A DNA stretch of 64,000 nucleotides from Modicisalibacter luteus DSM 23508 (GTDB lineage Bacteria > Pseudomonadota > Gammaproteobacteria > Pseudomonadales > Halomonadaceae), in contig NZ_KB899992.1 in NCBI RefSeq assembly GCF_000378505.1, forward strand, positions 277,317-341,316, in the 5' to 3' direction. The position numbers and the translations under genes were made by a program. The notes below the pieces were generated by a model. It made no database searches, was not told where the DNA came from, and saw only the letters and a list, made by a program, of their open reading frames with translations. Shown in pieces: positions 10,435 to 20,469 of the stretch. Positions within the stretch are counted from its first letter, which is position 1; each line of letters opens with the position of its first letter.

Positions 10435-11712
10435 ATGGCAGGACAATCCAATGCTTCCAATATGGTCGTCGGGCTGGATATAGGAACATCCAAGGTAGTA
10501 GCTATCGTTGGCCAGCCAAATGACGATGGCGGGTTGGAGATTGCCGGGATCGGTTCCCATCCTTCGCGCGGAATGAAAAAGGGTGTGGTCATCAATATCG
10601 AATCCACGGTGCAGTCCATTCAGCGTGCCGTGGAAGAAGCCGAACTGATGGCCGGTTGTGACATCCACTCAGTTTATGTCGGGGTGGCGGGCAGCCATAT
10701 TAGTTCGATGAATTCCGATGGTGTCGTCGCGATCAAGGACCGTGAAGTCACGCCGTCGGACATCGACCGTGTCATCGACTCTGCCCGGGCGAGGGCCATT
10801 TCCGAAGGGCAGCGCATCTTGCATGTGCTACCTCAGGAATTTGCCATCGATACTCAGGAAGGCATTCGCGAGCCGTTGGGCATGTCCGGCGTTCGGCTAG
10901 AGGCCAGAGTTCATCTGGTGACGGCTGCCCTGAATGCCGTGCAGAACATAGAAAAATGCGTGCGGCGTTGCGGACTTGAGGTGGATGCCATCATTCTTGA
11001 ACAACTCGCCTCGAGCCATGCGGTCCTTACCGAGGACGAGCGAGAGTTGGGCGTCTGCATGGTTGATATCGGTGGCGGTACGACCGATATCGCCGTGTTC
11101 ACCGAAGGTGCTATCCGTCATACGGCCGTCATTCCGATTGCCGGTGATCAGGTAACCAACGATATCGCCATGGCGTTACGCACGCCGACGCAATATGCCG
11201 AGGATATCAAGGTCAAGTACGCCTGTGCGCTGACCCAACTGGCCTCGAGCGATGAAATGATCAAGGTTCCCAGTGTGGGTGACCGCCCGGCCCGAGATCT
11301 GTCTCGCCAAGCCTTGGCCGAAGTGGTCGAACCTCGTTATGAGGAACTGTTTACTTTGGTACGCGAAGAACTGCGACGCAGCGGTTACGAGGACCTCGTG
11401 GCGGCGGGTGTAGTACTCACTGGAGGAACGTCGCGTATGGAAGGGGTGGTCGAACTGGCCGAAGAAATCTTCCATATGCCGGTACGTATCGCCTGCCCGC
11501 AGAACGTTCGCGGTCTGGCTGACGTGGTGCGTAATCCGATTTATTCCACGGGAGTGGGTTTGCTACTCTACGGAATGCGGGATGCCAGTAAGCAGGCCCA
11601 GAGCCGAGCGGTATCCGCCCAGCCCCGTAGAGAGGAAATCTCTCGGCGTGGTAGCAAGGATGGCATCTCGACGCTGGAACGGGTCAAGAGCTGGTTCAAA
11701 GGAAATTTCTGA
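10435..11712 (+). CDS. ftsA: Cell division protein FtsA
   Basis: Actin-like ATPase that tethers FtsZ to the membrane. The 425 aa protein has the phosphate-binding [14 protein letters not shown] (residues 13-26), [14 protein letters not shown] near 208 and [10 protein letters not shown] near 327. The C terminus ([14 protein letters not shown]) is a likely amphipathic membrane-targeting helix. ATG at 10435 follows GAGGAG. ftsZ starts 37 bases later. Confidence 0.97.
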   Translation: MAGQSNASNMVVGLDIGTSKVVAIVGQPNDDGGLEIAGIGSHPSRGMKKGVVINIESTVQSIQRAVEEAELMAGCDIHSVYVGVAGSHISSMNSDGVVAIKDREVTPSDIDRVIDSARARAISEGQRILHVLPQEFAIDTQEGIREPLGMSGVRLEARVHLVTAALNAVQNIEKCVRRCGLEVDAIILEQLASSHAVLTEDERELGVCMVDIGGGTTDIAVFTEGAIRHTAVIPIAGDQVTNDIAMALRTPTQYAEDIKVKYACALTQLASSDEMIKVPSVGDRPARDLSRQALAEVVEPRYEELFTLVREELRRSGYEDLVAAGVVLTGGTSRMEGVVELAEEIFHMPVRIACPQNVRGLADVVRNPIYSTGVGLLLYGMRDASKQAQSRAVSAQPRREEISRRGSKDGISTLERVKSWFKGNF

Positions 11713-11749
11713 CAGGGGCCGCATCCATGCGGTCACAGGAGACGGGGCA

Positions 11750-12913
11750 ATGTTCGAACTGGTAGATAATGCACCTTCCAGCAGCGCAGTCATCAAGGTG
11801 ATCGGCGTTGGTGGAGGCGGCGGCAATGCCGTCAATCACATGGTCGAAAGCAACATCGAAGGCGTTGAGTTCATCTGCGCCAACACCGATGCGCAGGCGC
11901 TCAAGCGTGTTGCTGCCAAGACCGTTCTCCAGTTGGGTAGTGAGATCACCAAGGGGCTCGGTGCCGGTGCCAGCCCTGAAGTCGGCCGTCAGGCGGCGAT
12001 GGAAGATCGCGACAAGATCGCTGAGCTCCTCCAGGGCGCCGACATGGTCTTCATTACTGCGGGTATGGGTGGTGGCACCGGTACCGGCGGGGCGCCTGTC
12101 GTCGCGCAGGTGGCAAAGGAACTGGGTATCCTTACCGTTGCCGTAGTGACTCGGCCTTTCCCCTTCGAAGGCCCTAAGCGCATGCGTGTGGCGGAAGAGG
12201 GTATGCGCGAGCTTTCAGAGCACGTCGACTCGCTGATTACCATTCCCAACGAGAAGCTGCTGGCGGTGTTGGGCAAGAGCGCCAGTTTGCTGACAGCCTT
12301 CAGTGCGGCCAATGATGTATTGTTGGGGGCCGTGCAAGGGATTGCCGAGCTGATCACCAGTCCTGGCATCATCAACGTCGACTTTGCCGACGTCCGTACA
12401 GTAATGTCCGAGATGGGCATGGCAATGATGGGTACTGGTGGAGCCACTGGCGAGAACCGAGCCCGTGAAGCTGCCGAAAAGGCGATCCGCAGCCCGCTCC
12501 TGGAAGATATCGATCTGCATGGTGCGCGAGGGATTCTCGTCAACATCACTGCTGGCCCCGATTTGTCGATCGGCGAGTTCAATGATGTCGGCGCGACCGT
12601 ACAGGAGTTCGCTTCGCAAGATGCCACCATCGTGGTGGGGACTGCCATCGACATGGAAATGGCTGACGAGCTGCGTGTTACCGTAGTGGCAGCTGGCCTC
12701 GATGGTCGTAAGGAAAAGGCCGTGACCCGCGAGAGCGCCTCACGTCCAGAGACAACGGACTATCGCAAGCTGCAGCAGCCTACGGTCATGCGTCAGCAGG
12801 CGGCCAAGGCCGATCAGGACAATGCCGCCAAGGCGCGCCAGGAGAAGCGTAAGTCACAAGAGCTAGACGATTACCTCGATATCCCGGCTTTCCTGCGGCG
12901 TCAGGCCGATTGA
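11750..12913 (+). CDS. ftsZ: Cell division protein FtsZ
   Basis: Tubulin-like GTPase forming the Z ring. The 387 aa product has [15 protein letters not shown] near residues 17-31, the GGGTGTG tubulin signature near 105 and a conserved C-terminal tail [13 protein letters not shown] that binds FtsA and ZipA, after a variable charged linker. The ATG at 11750 follows CAGGAGAC and gives the normal MFELVDN start; the open frame extends upstream into ftsA but that part is not coding. Confidence 0.97.
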   Translation: MFELVDNAPSSSAVIKVIGVGGGGGNAVNHMVESNIEGVEFICANTDAQALKRVAAKTVLQLGSEITKGLGAGASPEVGRQAAMEDRDKIAELLQGADMVFITAGMGGGTGTGGAPVVAQVAKELGILTVAVVTRPFPFEGPKRMRVAEEGMRELSEHVDSLITIPNEKLLAVLGKSASLLTAFSAANDVLLGAVQGIAELITSPGIINVDFADVRTVMSEMGMAMMGTGGATGENRAREAAEKAIRSPLLEDIDLHGARGILVNITAGPDLSIGEFNDVGATVQEFASQDATIVVGTAIDMEMADELRVTVVAAGLDGRKEKAVTRESASRPETTDYRKLQQPTVMRQQAAKADQDNAAKARQEKRKSQELDDYLDIPAFLRRQAD

Positions 12914-12955
12914 GTTGTGCTATCGGAGCCATAGTGATGGCCGGACGACGAAATT

Positions 12956-12984
12956 TTGTTTAAACAGTCGTTTGATGGTATAGT
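12956..12984 (+). promoter_or_regulatory. Predicted sigma-70 promoter of lpxC
   Basis: TTGTTT (12956-12961), a 17-base spacer and TATAGT (12979-12984), about 44 bases before the lpxC start. An inverted repeat AAACAGT (12962-12968) and ACTGTTT (12989-12995) brackets the -10 box. The promoter is a good match; the repeat's role is unknown. Confidence 0.65.
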
Positions 12985-13027
12985 GAACACTGTTTGACAA
13001 CCTTTAGTGACAGCCTGGCCATTGCCC

Positions 13028-13942
13028 ATGATCAAACAACGCACTCTCAAGAATACCATGCGCGCCACTGGCGTCGGTCTGCATTCCGGTGAGAAGGTCT
13101 ACCTCACGTTGCGTCCGGCTCCGGTCAACACCGGGATCGTGTTCGTGAGAACCGATCTCGAGCCCGAGGTGCGCATACCGGCACGTGCCGAAAACGTCAC
13201 CGACACTGTGCTGTGTACTGCCCTGTCCAGCAACGGTGCCAAGGTGGCTACGGTTGAACATCTAATGTCCGCGTTCGCCGGCCTGGGTATCGACAATGCG
13301 ATTGTCGAGCTCAGTGCACCGGAGGTGCCGATCATGGATGGAAGTGCAGGGCCTTTCGTCTTTCTTATCCAGTCGGCCGGTATCGAAGAGCAGAACGCAG
13401 CCAAGAAGTTCATCCGCATCAAGCGCGAAATTGGCGTGTGCGAAAACGGTAAGGAAGCGGTTTTTCTGCCTTATGACGGCTTCAAGGTATCGTTCTCCAT
13501 CGATTTCGATCATCCAGTATTCGAGCATCAGAACCAGACCGCTGTAGTCGACTTCTCGACCACTTCGTTCGTCAAGGAAGTGTCACGAGCGCGTACCTTC
13601 GGCTTCATGCGTGATCTGGAGTTTCTGCGCTCACAGAACCTGGCGCTGGGTGGCAGCCTCGACAATGCCATCGTGGTCGATGAATATCGTATCCTGAACG
13701 AAGGCGGGCTGCGCTACGAGGATGAGTTCGTCAAACACAAGGTCCTCGATGCTATCGGCGATCTTTACCAGCTTGGTTACAGCCTGATTGGCGAGTTCCG
13801 TGGCGTAAAATCCGGTCACGCCCTCAACAACCAGTTATGTCGCGCCATGCAGGCCAACCCCGATGCCTGGGAAATCGTGACCTTCGAGGGTGAAGCCCAG
13901 AAAGCGCCGATCTCTTACGCAGCACCTGCCATGGCAGTTTAA
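13028..13942 (+). CDS. lpxC: UDP-3-O-acyl-GlcNAc deacetylase LpxC
   Basis: Zinc enzyme for the committed step of lipid A synthesis. The 304 aa product is one residue shorter than the E. coli protein. Zinc and catalytic motifs are intact: [16 protein letters not shown] near residue 78 and [14 protein letters not shown] near 237. ATG at 13028 gives the standard MIKQRTLKN start. It has its own promoter and a strong terminator, closing the dcw cluster. Confidence 0.97.
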   Translation: MIKQRTLKNTMRATGVGLHSGEKVYLTLRPAPVNTGIVFVRTDLEPEVRIPARAENVTDTVLCTALSSNGAKVATVEHLMSAFAGLGIDNAIVELSAPEVPIMDGSAGPFVFLIQSAGIEEQNAAKKFIRIKREIGVCENGKEAVFLPYDGFKVSFSIDFDHPVFEHQNQTAVVDFSTTSFVKEVSRARTFGFMRDLEFLRSQNLALGGSLDNAIVVDEYRILNEGGLRYEDEFVKHKVLDAIGDLYQLGYSLIGEFRGVKSGHALNNQLCRAMQANPDAWEIVTFEGEAQKAPISYAAPAMAV

Positions 13943-13972
13943 TTGCACCGTATTTGGTAAACCAGGCTTCGA

Positions 13973-14001
13973 CGCCGACCCGAACGGGTCGGCGTTTTTT
14001 T
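13973..14001 (+). terminator. Rho-independent terminator after lpxC
   Basis: A perfect 10-bp stem (CGCCGACCCG / CGGGTCGGCG) with a two-base AA loop, followed by seven T (13995-14001). It starts 31 bases after lpxC and ends just before the convergent DUF721 gene. Confidence 0.93.
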
Positions 14002-14005
14002 ATTC

Positions 14006-14479
14006 TCAGGATTTTCGCTCAGCATGAGCAGCCAAGCGCTCCAGCGAGCGACGCAGGCGCGGGTCTGTCGTATCGGCGGCACAACAAGAGATTTCATCGG
14101 CGGCACGTGATGAGAGCTTGCGATGCTGAGTGACCGGCAGCTTCGGTGGCGAGATAGGGCGGACCTTGAAAGTGAAGCCCAGAACGGCCTCGAACTCGGG
14201 CAATTGTCGCAGGAGTGCCAAGAGGCGTGCCTGCTCATAACGCAGCCAGGTTAACCAGGCGGCACGATCAGTAATCAGCGTTAGTTTGCCCTGACGATAA
14301 CCCCCGACGAAAACATGCTCACGTACGTCCTCGGGCAGGTGCTGACGCAGATGCTGCTGGGCACGATCAATGACTCGGGCCATGCGCATCAGGCCGCTGA
14401 GCTCACCTGGCGCAGCTTGCGAACCGTCAAGCAGCCGGGTCATGGGCTGGGCGTAGAAACGCTTAGCCTTTATACTCAT
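14006..14479 (-). CDS. DUF721 (DciA-like) protein
   Basis: A 157 aa protein with the DUF721 pattern: LLDGSQAAPGELSGLMRMARVIDRA, then a compact domain with VFVGGYRQGKLTLITDRAAWLTWLRY. DUF721 includes DciA, which helps load the replicative helicase in bacteria lacking DnaC. The ATG at 14479 is used. A TTG at 14527 in the same frame has a better Shine-Dalgarno (AAGGA, five bases away) and would add 16 residues, so the start is uncertain. It is divergent from the secA leader ORF. Confidence 0.75.
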   Translation of the reverse strand: MSIKAKRFYAQPMTRLLDGSQAAPGELSGLMRMARVIDRAQQHLRQHLPEDVREHVFVGGYRQGKLTLITDRAAWLTWLRYEQARLLALLRQLPEFEAVLGFTFKVRPISPPKLPVTQHRKLSSRAADEISCCAADTTDPRLRRSLERLAAHAERKS

Positions 14480-14544
14480 GGGCTTGCTCGCCACTTTGCG
14501 AATCGATAGCGGCAATCTAACACGCAAGGGAGTCCTTCAACAGC

Positions 14545-14892
14545 ATGACCTGTGCCAACCCCTCAACGGCTCATGAGGAGCGCCCGACTCGCCGGCGGAC
14601 ACGTTGGTGGCTGGCGGGGTTGCTGGTCGGCTGCCTATTGCCGGCGGGGCTGGTACAGGCGGAAGCATTGCGCTTGGCGGAAAGGCTGACCCAGATCTGC
14701 CTGATGGCGCCCGACGCCATCCGTGCCCAGTCACGTCGAGTCGCGCGTCGCAAGGCACGACGCTCCCTCCCGCTACATGTCGCCCTGTCGCGTCGTCCCA
14801 TTATTCCAGCCTGCCGGCCGGCTATGGGAATGCCCTGTGCCGGGCAGGATGTCCTGAACCGACGCGGTCCGCCGCAGGCTTTATTGGCCTGA
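14545..14892 (+). CDS. Small secreted leader ORF upstream of secA; candidate SecM-like arrest peptide
   Basis: 115 codons. Residues 16-20 are basic (RRRTR), 21-37 form a hydrophobic core, and VQA-EA at 37-41 is a good signal peptidase site. The rest is very rich in Arg and Pro and ends [11 protein letters not shown]. It occupies the place of secM (between lpxC and secA) but resembles E. coli SecM only in architecture. Arg-Gly-Pro-Pro at 107-110 recalls the RAGP of SecM and the RAPP of other arrest peptides. AAGGGAG lies about 12 bases before the ATG. That it is translated and stalls is inference. Confidence 0.6.
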   Translation: MTCANPSTAHEERPTRRRTRWWLAGLLVGCLLPAGLVQAEALRLAERLTQICLMAPDAIRAQSRRVARRKARRSLPLHVALSRRPIIPACRPAMGMPCAGQDVLNRRGPPQALLA

Positions 14893-14956
14893 CGCCATCA
14901 CGCGACCATGGCGGGATACCTCGATCTTCCGCCAGTACCTTTTCCGTTTCAGGACA
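14850..14956 (+). promoter_or_regulatory. Predicted mRNA helix masking the secA Shine-Dalgarno
   Basis: TGTCCTGAA (14850-14858, codons 102-105 of the leader ORF) is a perfect complement of TTCAGGACA (14948-14956), which contains the secA Shine-Dalgarno AGGA (14951-14954). Beyond one mismatch two further G-C pairs extend the stem (14860-14861 with 14945-14946). A ribosome paused at Arg-Gly-Pro-Pro (14863-14874) would cover part of the upstream arm and free the ribosome site. Confidence 0.6.
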
Positions 14957-14960
14957 ACTT

Positions 14961-17687
14961 ATGCTTAATACCGTTCTCCGTAAATTGGTCGGCTCCAGGA
15001 ACGACCGCGAAGTCAAACGCATGGGCAAGCTGGTCAGCGAGGTCAATGCGTTTGAAGAAAGCACCCAGGCGCTGTCCGATGCCGACCTCCAGGCGCGTAC
15101 CGAGCAGTTCCGCGAGCGTCTGCGTCAGGGCGAATCGCTCGACAAGCTATTGCCAGAGGCCTTCGCTACCGTACGCGAGGCCAGCCGTCGCGTGATGGGG
15201 ATGCGTCACTTCGATGTTCAGCTGATCGGCGGCATCACTTTGCACCGTGGGCGTATCGCCGAAATGAAGACCGGTGAAGGCAAGACCCTCGTTGCTACCC
15301 TGGCCGTTTATCTCAATGCGCTTCCTGCGCGGGGCGTTCATGTGGTGACCGTCAACGATTACCTGGCGCGGCGCGACGCCGATTGGATGCGGCCTCTCTA
15401 CGAATACCTCGGTCTCAGCGTCGGCGTAATCTATTCCGGCCAGACGTCGGGCCAGAAGCGCGAGGCTTATGCCTGCGATATTACCTATGGCACCAACAAC
15501 GAGTACGGCTTCGACTATCTGCGCGACAACATGGCCTTCTCGCTCGAGGACAAGGTCCAGCGCGAGCTTCATTATGCGATTGTCGATGAGGTCGACTCGA
15601 TTCTTATCGACGAAGCACGTACGCCGCTGATCATCTCGGGTCCGGTCGAGGAAAACACGCAGATGTATCAGGTCGTCAATCGCCTGGCGACCGAGCTCAA
15701 GCGCTGCGAGGACGAGGAAGACCCCTCGACCGGCGACTTTACCCTCGACGAGAAGCAAAAGCAGGTCGAACTCACCGAAGAGGGCCACCACAAGGTCGAG
15801 GAACTGATGCGCCGTCAGGGCCTGCTGAGCGAAGGCGATTCGCTGTATGCTGCCCAGAATCTCGGTCTCTTGCACCATATGCATTCGGCGTTGCGTGCAC
15901 GCCACCTTTTCCATCGTGATGTGGATTACATCGTCAATGACGGCGAGGTGGTCATCGTCGACGAGCACACCGGGCGCAGCATGCCGGGGCGTCGCTGGTC
16001 AGAGGGTCTGCATCAGGCCGTCGAGGCCAAGGAAGGCGTAGCCATCCAGAAGGAAAGTCAGACCCTAGCGTCGACCACCTTCCAGAACTATTTCCGTCTC
16101 TACGAGAAGCTGTCCGGCATGACCGGGACCGCCGATACCGAGGCGTTCGAGTTCCGTCAGATTTATGGCCTGGATGTCACCGTCATCCCGACCAACAAAC
16201 CCATTACCCGTATCGATTACAACGATCTGGTGTATCTCTCCGCCGAAGAGAAGTTCGAGGCGATCATAGAGGACGTAAAGACCCAGCGCGAGGCCGGACG
16301 ACCCATTCTGGTGGGTACCGCTTCCATCGAAACGTCGGAACTGCTGGCGGGGCTGATGAAGCAGGGCGGCATTCCGCACAATGTCCTCAATGCCAAGCAA
16401 CACCAGAGCGAAGCCGAAATCATCGCCCAGGCTGGGCGGCCCGGTGCCGTAACCATCGCAACAAACATGGCCGGCCGTGGTACCGACATCGTACTAGGGG
16501 GCAACTGGGAAGCCGAAGTCGCCAAGCTAGACGATCCAACCCAGGCCCAGATCGACGAGATCAAGGCCGAGTGGCAGAAGCGCCATGATGCCGTGCTGGC
16601 GGCAGGGGGGCTGCATGTCATCGGCTCCGAGCGTCACGAGTCCCGGCGTATCGACAATCAGTTGCGCGGCCGGGCTGGCCGGCAGGGGGATCCAGGGTCG
16701 ACGCGCTTCTTCCTGTCGCTGGAAGACAACCTCATGCGCTTGTTCGGTTCCGAGCGCGTTCAGCGTTTGATGCAGGCGCTGGGGCTGGAACGCGGTGAAG
16801 CCATCGAGCACAAGATGGTGTCCAATGCCGTCGAGCGTGCCCAGAAGAAAGTCGAAGGCCGTAACTTCGACATTCGCAAGCAATTGCTCGAGTACGATGA
16901 CGTGGCCAATGATCAGCGCCGGGTAATATACGAGCAGCGCGACGAGATTCTCGGGGCCGAGGACGTTTCCCAGAACGTAGCCGGCATTCGCGAGGAAATT
17001 CTCAATGGCACCATCAGCGACTACGTGCCGCCGCAGAGTCTGCCCGAGCAATGGGATCTCGATGGGCTTCAGCAGGTGCTCAAGACGGAATTCAATCTCG
17101 ATGTGCCGCTGCAGCAATGGGCTGAAGAAGATGAGAACTTCCACGAAGAGGTGCTGCGCGAGCGGCTACAGAACAGTCATCGTGAGGTCTATGCCGCCAA
17201 GGTCGAAGCCATCGGCGAGGAGCTGATTCGCCGCTTCGAGAAGCAAGTCATGCTCCAGGTGCTCGATACCCGCTGGAAAGAGCATCTGCAGTCGATGGAC
17301 CATCTGCGTCGCGGGATCCACCTGCGCGGTTATGCTCAGAAGAACCCCAAGCAAGAGTACAAGCGCGAAGCCTTCGAACTGTTCCAGGCGCTTCTCTTCA
17401 ACATCAAGCACGACGTCACGCGCATACTCAGCCACGTTCAGGTGCGTCGCGAGGAAGAAGTCGAGGAACTCGAGCGCAAGCGCCGCGACACTCTCGAGCG
17501 CGAACGCGCCACAGCGCAACAGACTCGGGAAGATTCAGCTCGTGAAGACGCTGCCAGCGAGGTCGACGAAGGGGCCCAGGACGACAGGCAGACTGTGCGT
17601 CGAGAAGGACCCAAAGTAGGGCGCAACGACCCGTGCCCGTGCGGATCGGGTAAGAAGTACAAGCAGTGTCATGGCAAGCTAGCCTAG
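14961..17687 (+). CDS. secA: Preprotein translocase ATPase SecA
   Basis: Motor of the Sec pathway, acting at SecYEG. The 908 aa product has Walker [13 protein letters not shown] near 102-113, [17 protein letters not shown] near 207, NMAGRGTDI near 505 and the C-terminal zinc motif [13 protein letters not shown] that binds SecB and phospholipid. The ATG at 14961 gives the normal [16 protein letters not shown] start; the frame stays open upstream but overlaps the leader ORF in another frame. AGGA lies six bases before the ATG and is predicted to be base-paired. Confidence 0.97.
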   Translation: MLNTVLRKLVGSRNDREVKRMGKLVSEVNAFEESTQALSDADLQARTEQFRERLRQGESLDKLLPEAFATVREASRRVMGMRHFDVQLIGGITLHRGRIAEMKTGEGKTLVATLAVYLNALPARGVHVVTVNDYLARRDADWMRPLYEYLGLSVGVIYSGQTSGQKREAYACDITYGTNNEYGFDYLRDNMAFSLEDKVQRELHYAIVDEVDSILIDEARTPLIISGPVEENTQMYQVVNRLATELKRCEDEEDPSTGDFTLDEKQKQVELTEEGHHKVEELMRRQGLLSEGDSLYAAQNLGLLHHMHSALRARHLFHRDVDYIVNDGEVVIVDEHTGRSMPGRRWSEGLHQAVEAKEGVAIQKESQTLASTTFQNYFRLYEKLSGMTGTADTEAFEFRQIYGLDVTVIPTNKPITRIDYNDLVYLSAEEKFEAIIEDVKTQREAGRPILVGTASIETSELLAGLMKQGGIPHNVLNAKQHQSEAEIIAQAGRPGAVTIATNMAGRGTDIVLGGNWEAEVAKLDDPTQAQIDEIKAEWQKRHDAVLAAGGLHVIGSERHESRRIDNQLRGRAGRQGDPGSTRFFLSLEDNLMRLFGSERVQRLMQALGLERGEAIEHKMVSNAVERAQKKVEGRNFDIRKQLLEYDDVANDQRRVIYEQRDEILGAEDVSQNVAGIREEILNGTISDYVPPQSLPEQWDLDGLQQVLKTEFNLDVPLQQWAEEDENFHEEVLRERLQNSHREVYAAKVEAIGEELIRRFEKQVMLQVLDTRWKEHLQSMDHLRRGIHLRGYAQKNPKQEYKREAFELFQALLFNIKHDVTRILSHVQVRREEEVEELERKRRDTLERERATAQQTREDSAREDAASEVDEGAQDDRQTVRREGPKVGRNDPCPCGSGKKYKQCHGKLA

Positions 17688-17817
17688 GGGATTGGGGGCT
17701 ATTGCGCTCGGCAATGCGGCGTGTTTCGCCTTGCCTTGCACGTGCCCCCAAATGCGTTCTGGTGCATTCGGGTAAATCGGGTTTCGGTAAGTTCCGAATT
17801 GAATAGGGAGTTAGCAA

Positions 17818-19032
17818 ATGGCGGTAGGGCAGGCGTATTTTCCCGAAATGCCGGTCATCCAGGGCGTTCGGCTGGGCTCAGCCAAGGCGGGCATCAAAAA
17901 GCCGGGACGTCGCGATCTGGTAGTGATCGAGGTTGCCGAGGGTAGCCGCGTCGCCGGAACGTTTACTCGCAATGCCTTCTGTGCCGCCCCGGTACATGTC
18001 GCACGGCGCCATCTGGCACACGGCGGGACGCGTTACCTGCTAATCAATACCGGCAACGCCAATGCCGGGACCGGCGAGAGCGGCATGCGGGATGCCGAGG
18101 CATGCTGCCAAGCATTGAGTGAGTTGACCGGCACGTCGGCCGAAGCCGTGTTGCCATTCTCTACCGGTGTGATCGGTGAGCCATTGCCGGTTGAACGACT
18201 CCGTGCCGGGCTTCCGGAGGCAGTTTCGTCACTGAACGATTCAGGCCAGGCATGGCGACTCGCGGCAGAGGGTATTCTGACCACCGACACGCGGGCCAAG
18301 GGAGCCACTGCCACCTGCGACATCGATGGCCAGGTCGTGACGATCAACGGGATCAGCAAGGGCTCCGGTATGATCAAGCCCAACATGGCTACCATGCTGG
18401 GGTTCGTGGCGACCGATGCCGATATCGATCAGGCGTTGCTGGAGTCCCTGCTGCGTGACGGTGTTGATCGTTCCTTCAACTGCATCACGGTCGATAGCGA
18501 CACCTCGACCAACGATGCCTGTATGCTGATCGCCACGGGACGCAGCGCGCGCGTAGCGAGCGACGAAGCGATTGCTGAGTTCCGGGCCGCTCTCGATCGG
18601 GTGCTCATCGAATTGGCCCAGGCCATCATTCGTGACGGTGAGGGCGCAACCAAGTTCATCACGCTTGACGTCTCTGAGGCGCGTTCACGTCAGGAAGCGC
18701 TGGATGTGGCGTTTACCGTGGCGCATTCTCCCCTGGTTAAAACTGCGCTCTATGCGTCCGATGCCAACTGGGGGCGTATTCTCGCCGCAGTGGGGCGGGC
18801 CCCAGTGGAAGATTTCGACGTCGGGCGCGTAGCAATCGATCTTGGCGATGTGCGGTTGGTAGAGAATGGCGGGCGTGCCGCCAGCTATAGTGAGCAGGCC
18901 GGCACCACTGTCATGGCCCAGGAAGAGATCGCTATCCGCATTCGCCTGGGGCGGGGCGACTTCACCGCCACGGTCTGGACCTCCGATCTCTCACATGAAT
19001 ATGTCAGCATCAATGCCGACTACAGAAGCTGA
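17818..19032 (+). CDS. argJ: Ornithine acetyltransferase/N-acetylglutamate synthase ArgJ
   Basis: Recycles the acetyl group in cyclic arginine synthesis. The 404 aa precursor has KGSGMIKPNMATML; self-cleavage is expected just before Thr192, giving two chains with Thr as nucleophile. The N terminus (AGIKKPGRRDLVVIE) and C terminus (SHEYVSINADYRS) match the family. ATG at 17818 follows AGGGAG. It sits between secA and the Nudix fusion and is probably cotranscribed with the latter, 27 bases downstream. Confidence 0.95.
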   Translation: MAVGQAYFPEMPVIQGVRLGSAKAGIKKPGRRDLVVIEVAEGSRVAGTFTRNAFCAAPVHVARRHLAHGGTRYLLINTGNANAGTGESGMRDAEACCQALSELTGTSAEAVLPFSTGVIGEPLPVERLRAGLPEAVSSLNDSGQAWRLAAEGILTTDTRAKGATATCDIDGQVVTINGISKGSGMIKPNMATMLGFVATDADIDQALLESLLRDGVDRSFNCITVDSDTSTNDACMLIATGRSARVASDEAIAEFRAALDRVLIELAQAIIRDGEGATKFITLDVSEARSRQEALDVAFTVAHSPLVKTALYASDANWGRILAAVGRAPVEDFDVGRVAIDLGDVRLVENGGRAASYSEQAGTTVMAQEEIAIRIRLGRGDFTATVWTSDLSHEYVSINADYRS

Positions 19033-19059
19033 ACAGACGCTGAAAGGTAATTTCGCATC

Positions 19060-20007
19060 ATGATCAAACGAAGGGTACACGTGGCGGCAGCCGCCATTTT
19101 CAGCAGCGATGGTCAGGAAGTTCTGCTCGCCCGACGTCCCTCCACGGTCGACCAGGGTGGCCTGTGGGAGTTTCCCGGTGGCAAGTTGGCCCCATTCGAG
19201 ACGGGGTTCGAAGCGCTGAAGCGGGAACTGCACGAGGAACTGGGCCTGTCCATCGAGCGTGCCCAGCCACTGATTCGCGTGCATCACGAGTATCCCGACA
19301 AGCATATTCTGCTCGATGTCTGGCAGGTTCATGCGTTCAGTGGCGAGCCCTATGGGCGCGAAGGGCAGGCGGTACGCTGGGTGCCCATGGGGGAGCTTTT
19401 CAATTACCCCTTCCCGGCAGCGAATCTACCGATTCTGCGCGCTGTCATGCTGCCTACCGAGTACTTGATTACCGGTGAGGAAAGCGACGACGAGACCTTC
19501 CTGACCAAGCTTGAACGTGCGCTGATCGAAGACAAGGTACGTCTGGTGCAACTTCGTGCCAAGAACCTTGATGAAGCCGCCTATCTGCAGCGTGCCGAAA
19601 AAAGCCTTGAGCTATGTCGCCGTTACCAGGCGCGGTTATTGCTCAATGGCGAGCCTCGGCTACTGGACACAGTCGATGCCGACGGCATCCACCTGACCAG
19701 CGAGCGGCTGATGTCGCTCGAACGTCGTCCAATCCCGGAAGGCAAATGGCAGGCAGCTTCGACCCACGACCGCGCCCAGCTCGAGCAGGCTGCTCGCATC
19801 GGTTGCGATTTCGTGACTTTGTCGCCACTGCGCACCACGCCGACCCATCCGGATGCCATGCCGTTGGGCTGGCATGACTTCCAGCAAATGGTCGAGACTG
19901 CCGGTATGCCGGTATTCGCCTTGGGAGGAATGACACGTCACGATGCGAACCATGCAAGAGCCGTTGGAGCGCAGGGGATCGCGTCGATCCGCGATTTCTG
20001 GAAATAG
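19060..20007 (+). CDS. MutT-type Nudix hydrolase fused to ThiE-like domain
   Basis: A 315 aa fusion. Residues 1-130 form a MutT-like domain with an intact Nudix box (GGKLAPFETGFEALKRELHE, then ELG), suggesting hydrolysis of 8-oxo-dGTP. Residues about 140-315 resemble thiamine phosphate synthase: VRLVQLRAKN, GIHLTSERL, STHD and FALGGM. However, the metal-site Asn-Asp of ThiE reads LLLNGE here and the PTxTK loop is replaced by LRTTPTHPDA, so thiamine synthesis by this domain is doubtful. Fusions of this type are known in gammaproteobacteria. Confidence 0.88.
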   Translation: MIKRRVHVAAAAIFSSDGQEVLLARRPSTVDQGGLWEFPGGKLAPFETGFEALKRELHEELGLSIERAQPLIRVHHEYPDKHILLDVWQVHAFSGEPYGREGQAVRWVPMGELFNYPFPAANLPILRAVMLPTEYLITGEESDDETFLTKLERALIEDKVRLVQLRAKNLDEAAYLQRAEKSLELCRRYQARLLLNGEPRLLDTVDADGIHLTSERLMSLERRPIPEGKWQAASTHDRAQLEQAARIGCDFVTLSPLRTTPTHPDAMPLGWHDFQQMVETAGMPVFALGGMTRHDANHARAVGAQGIASIRDFWK

Positions 20008-20045
20008 AACCTGTCCGAAAGGCCTGCGCTCGCCAATACATTGTT

Positions 20046-20130
20046 GGAAAAAGCCTCAAGCTGCTGATTTATTCCAGTAAATTCCGCACTTCCGGCTTTT
20101 TCCGCCTACTCCTGGCATCGCTCGTCAGCT
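20046..20130. repeat. Structured intergenic repeat, copy A
   Basis: An outer stem GGAAAAAGCC (20046-20055) pairs with GGCTTTTTCC (20094-20103). Inside is a small hairpin ATTTA (20067-20071) with TAAAT (20078-20082). The sequence following the stem ends in TCGCTCGT. The same layout recurs at 26996 and, less clearly, 30764. Confidence 0.6.
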
Positions 20131-20146
20131 TTTTCAGCAAGTAAGG

Positions 20147-20188
20147 AAATGGCCATGGTTACTACGGTAATCATGGCCATTTCTTTTT
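20147..20188 (+). terminator. Rho-independent terminator after the argJ-Nudix genes
   Basis: AAATGGCCATG (20147-20157) pairs with CATGGCCATTT (20172-20182), the inner bases also largely pair, and CTTTTT follows. It separates the + strand genes from yacG on the opposite strand. Confidence 0.85.
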
Positions 20189-20215
20189 GACTTGGGAGGC
20201 TTGGTGCGGAAGCGC

Positions 20216-20458
20216 TTAAGTGTTTCCACCGCGTTCCAGGCGGTCGATCAGCTCGTCGAGGTCGGCTTCGTCCATGGCGGGTTCGCCGGCAATCCGGTGG
20301 GACTCGTCGGCCCAGGCGCCCAGATCAAGCAGGCGGCAGCGCTTGGAACAGAATGGCCGATAAGGGTTGTCCGTAGACCAGACCACCTTGGTGCGGCACT
20401 GAGGGCAGGCGACCTCCAGCGGACGTTCGTTCGATGCGTTGTGGTTTGAATCAGTCAT
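20216..20458 (-). CDS. yacG: DNA gyrase inhibitor/zinc-binding protein YacG
   Basis: 80 aa with one zinc-ribbon: CPQCRTKV, 12 residues, then [14 protein letters not shown], the YacG signature, followed by an acidic tail. In E. coli YacG inhibits gyrase through GyrB. The ATG at 20458 with AAGAG upstream is preferred over a GTG two codons earlier. It lies 11 bases after coaE, a conserved pairing. Confidence 0.93.
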   Translation of the reverse strand: MTDSNHNASNERPLEVACPQCRTKVVWSTDNPYRPFCSKRCRLLDLGAWADESHRIAGEPAMDEADLDELIDRLERGGNT

Positions 20459-20469
20459 GGTCACTCTTG

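Noticed and set aside
17690..17760. Terminator after secA (TTGGGGGC and GCCCCCAA)
   Set aside because: The arms are about 50 bases apart and no T run follows, so a functional terminator is unlikely.
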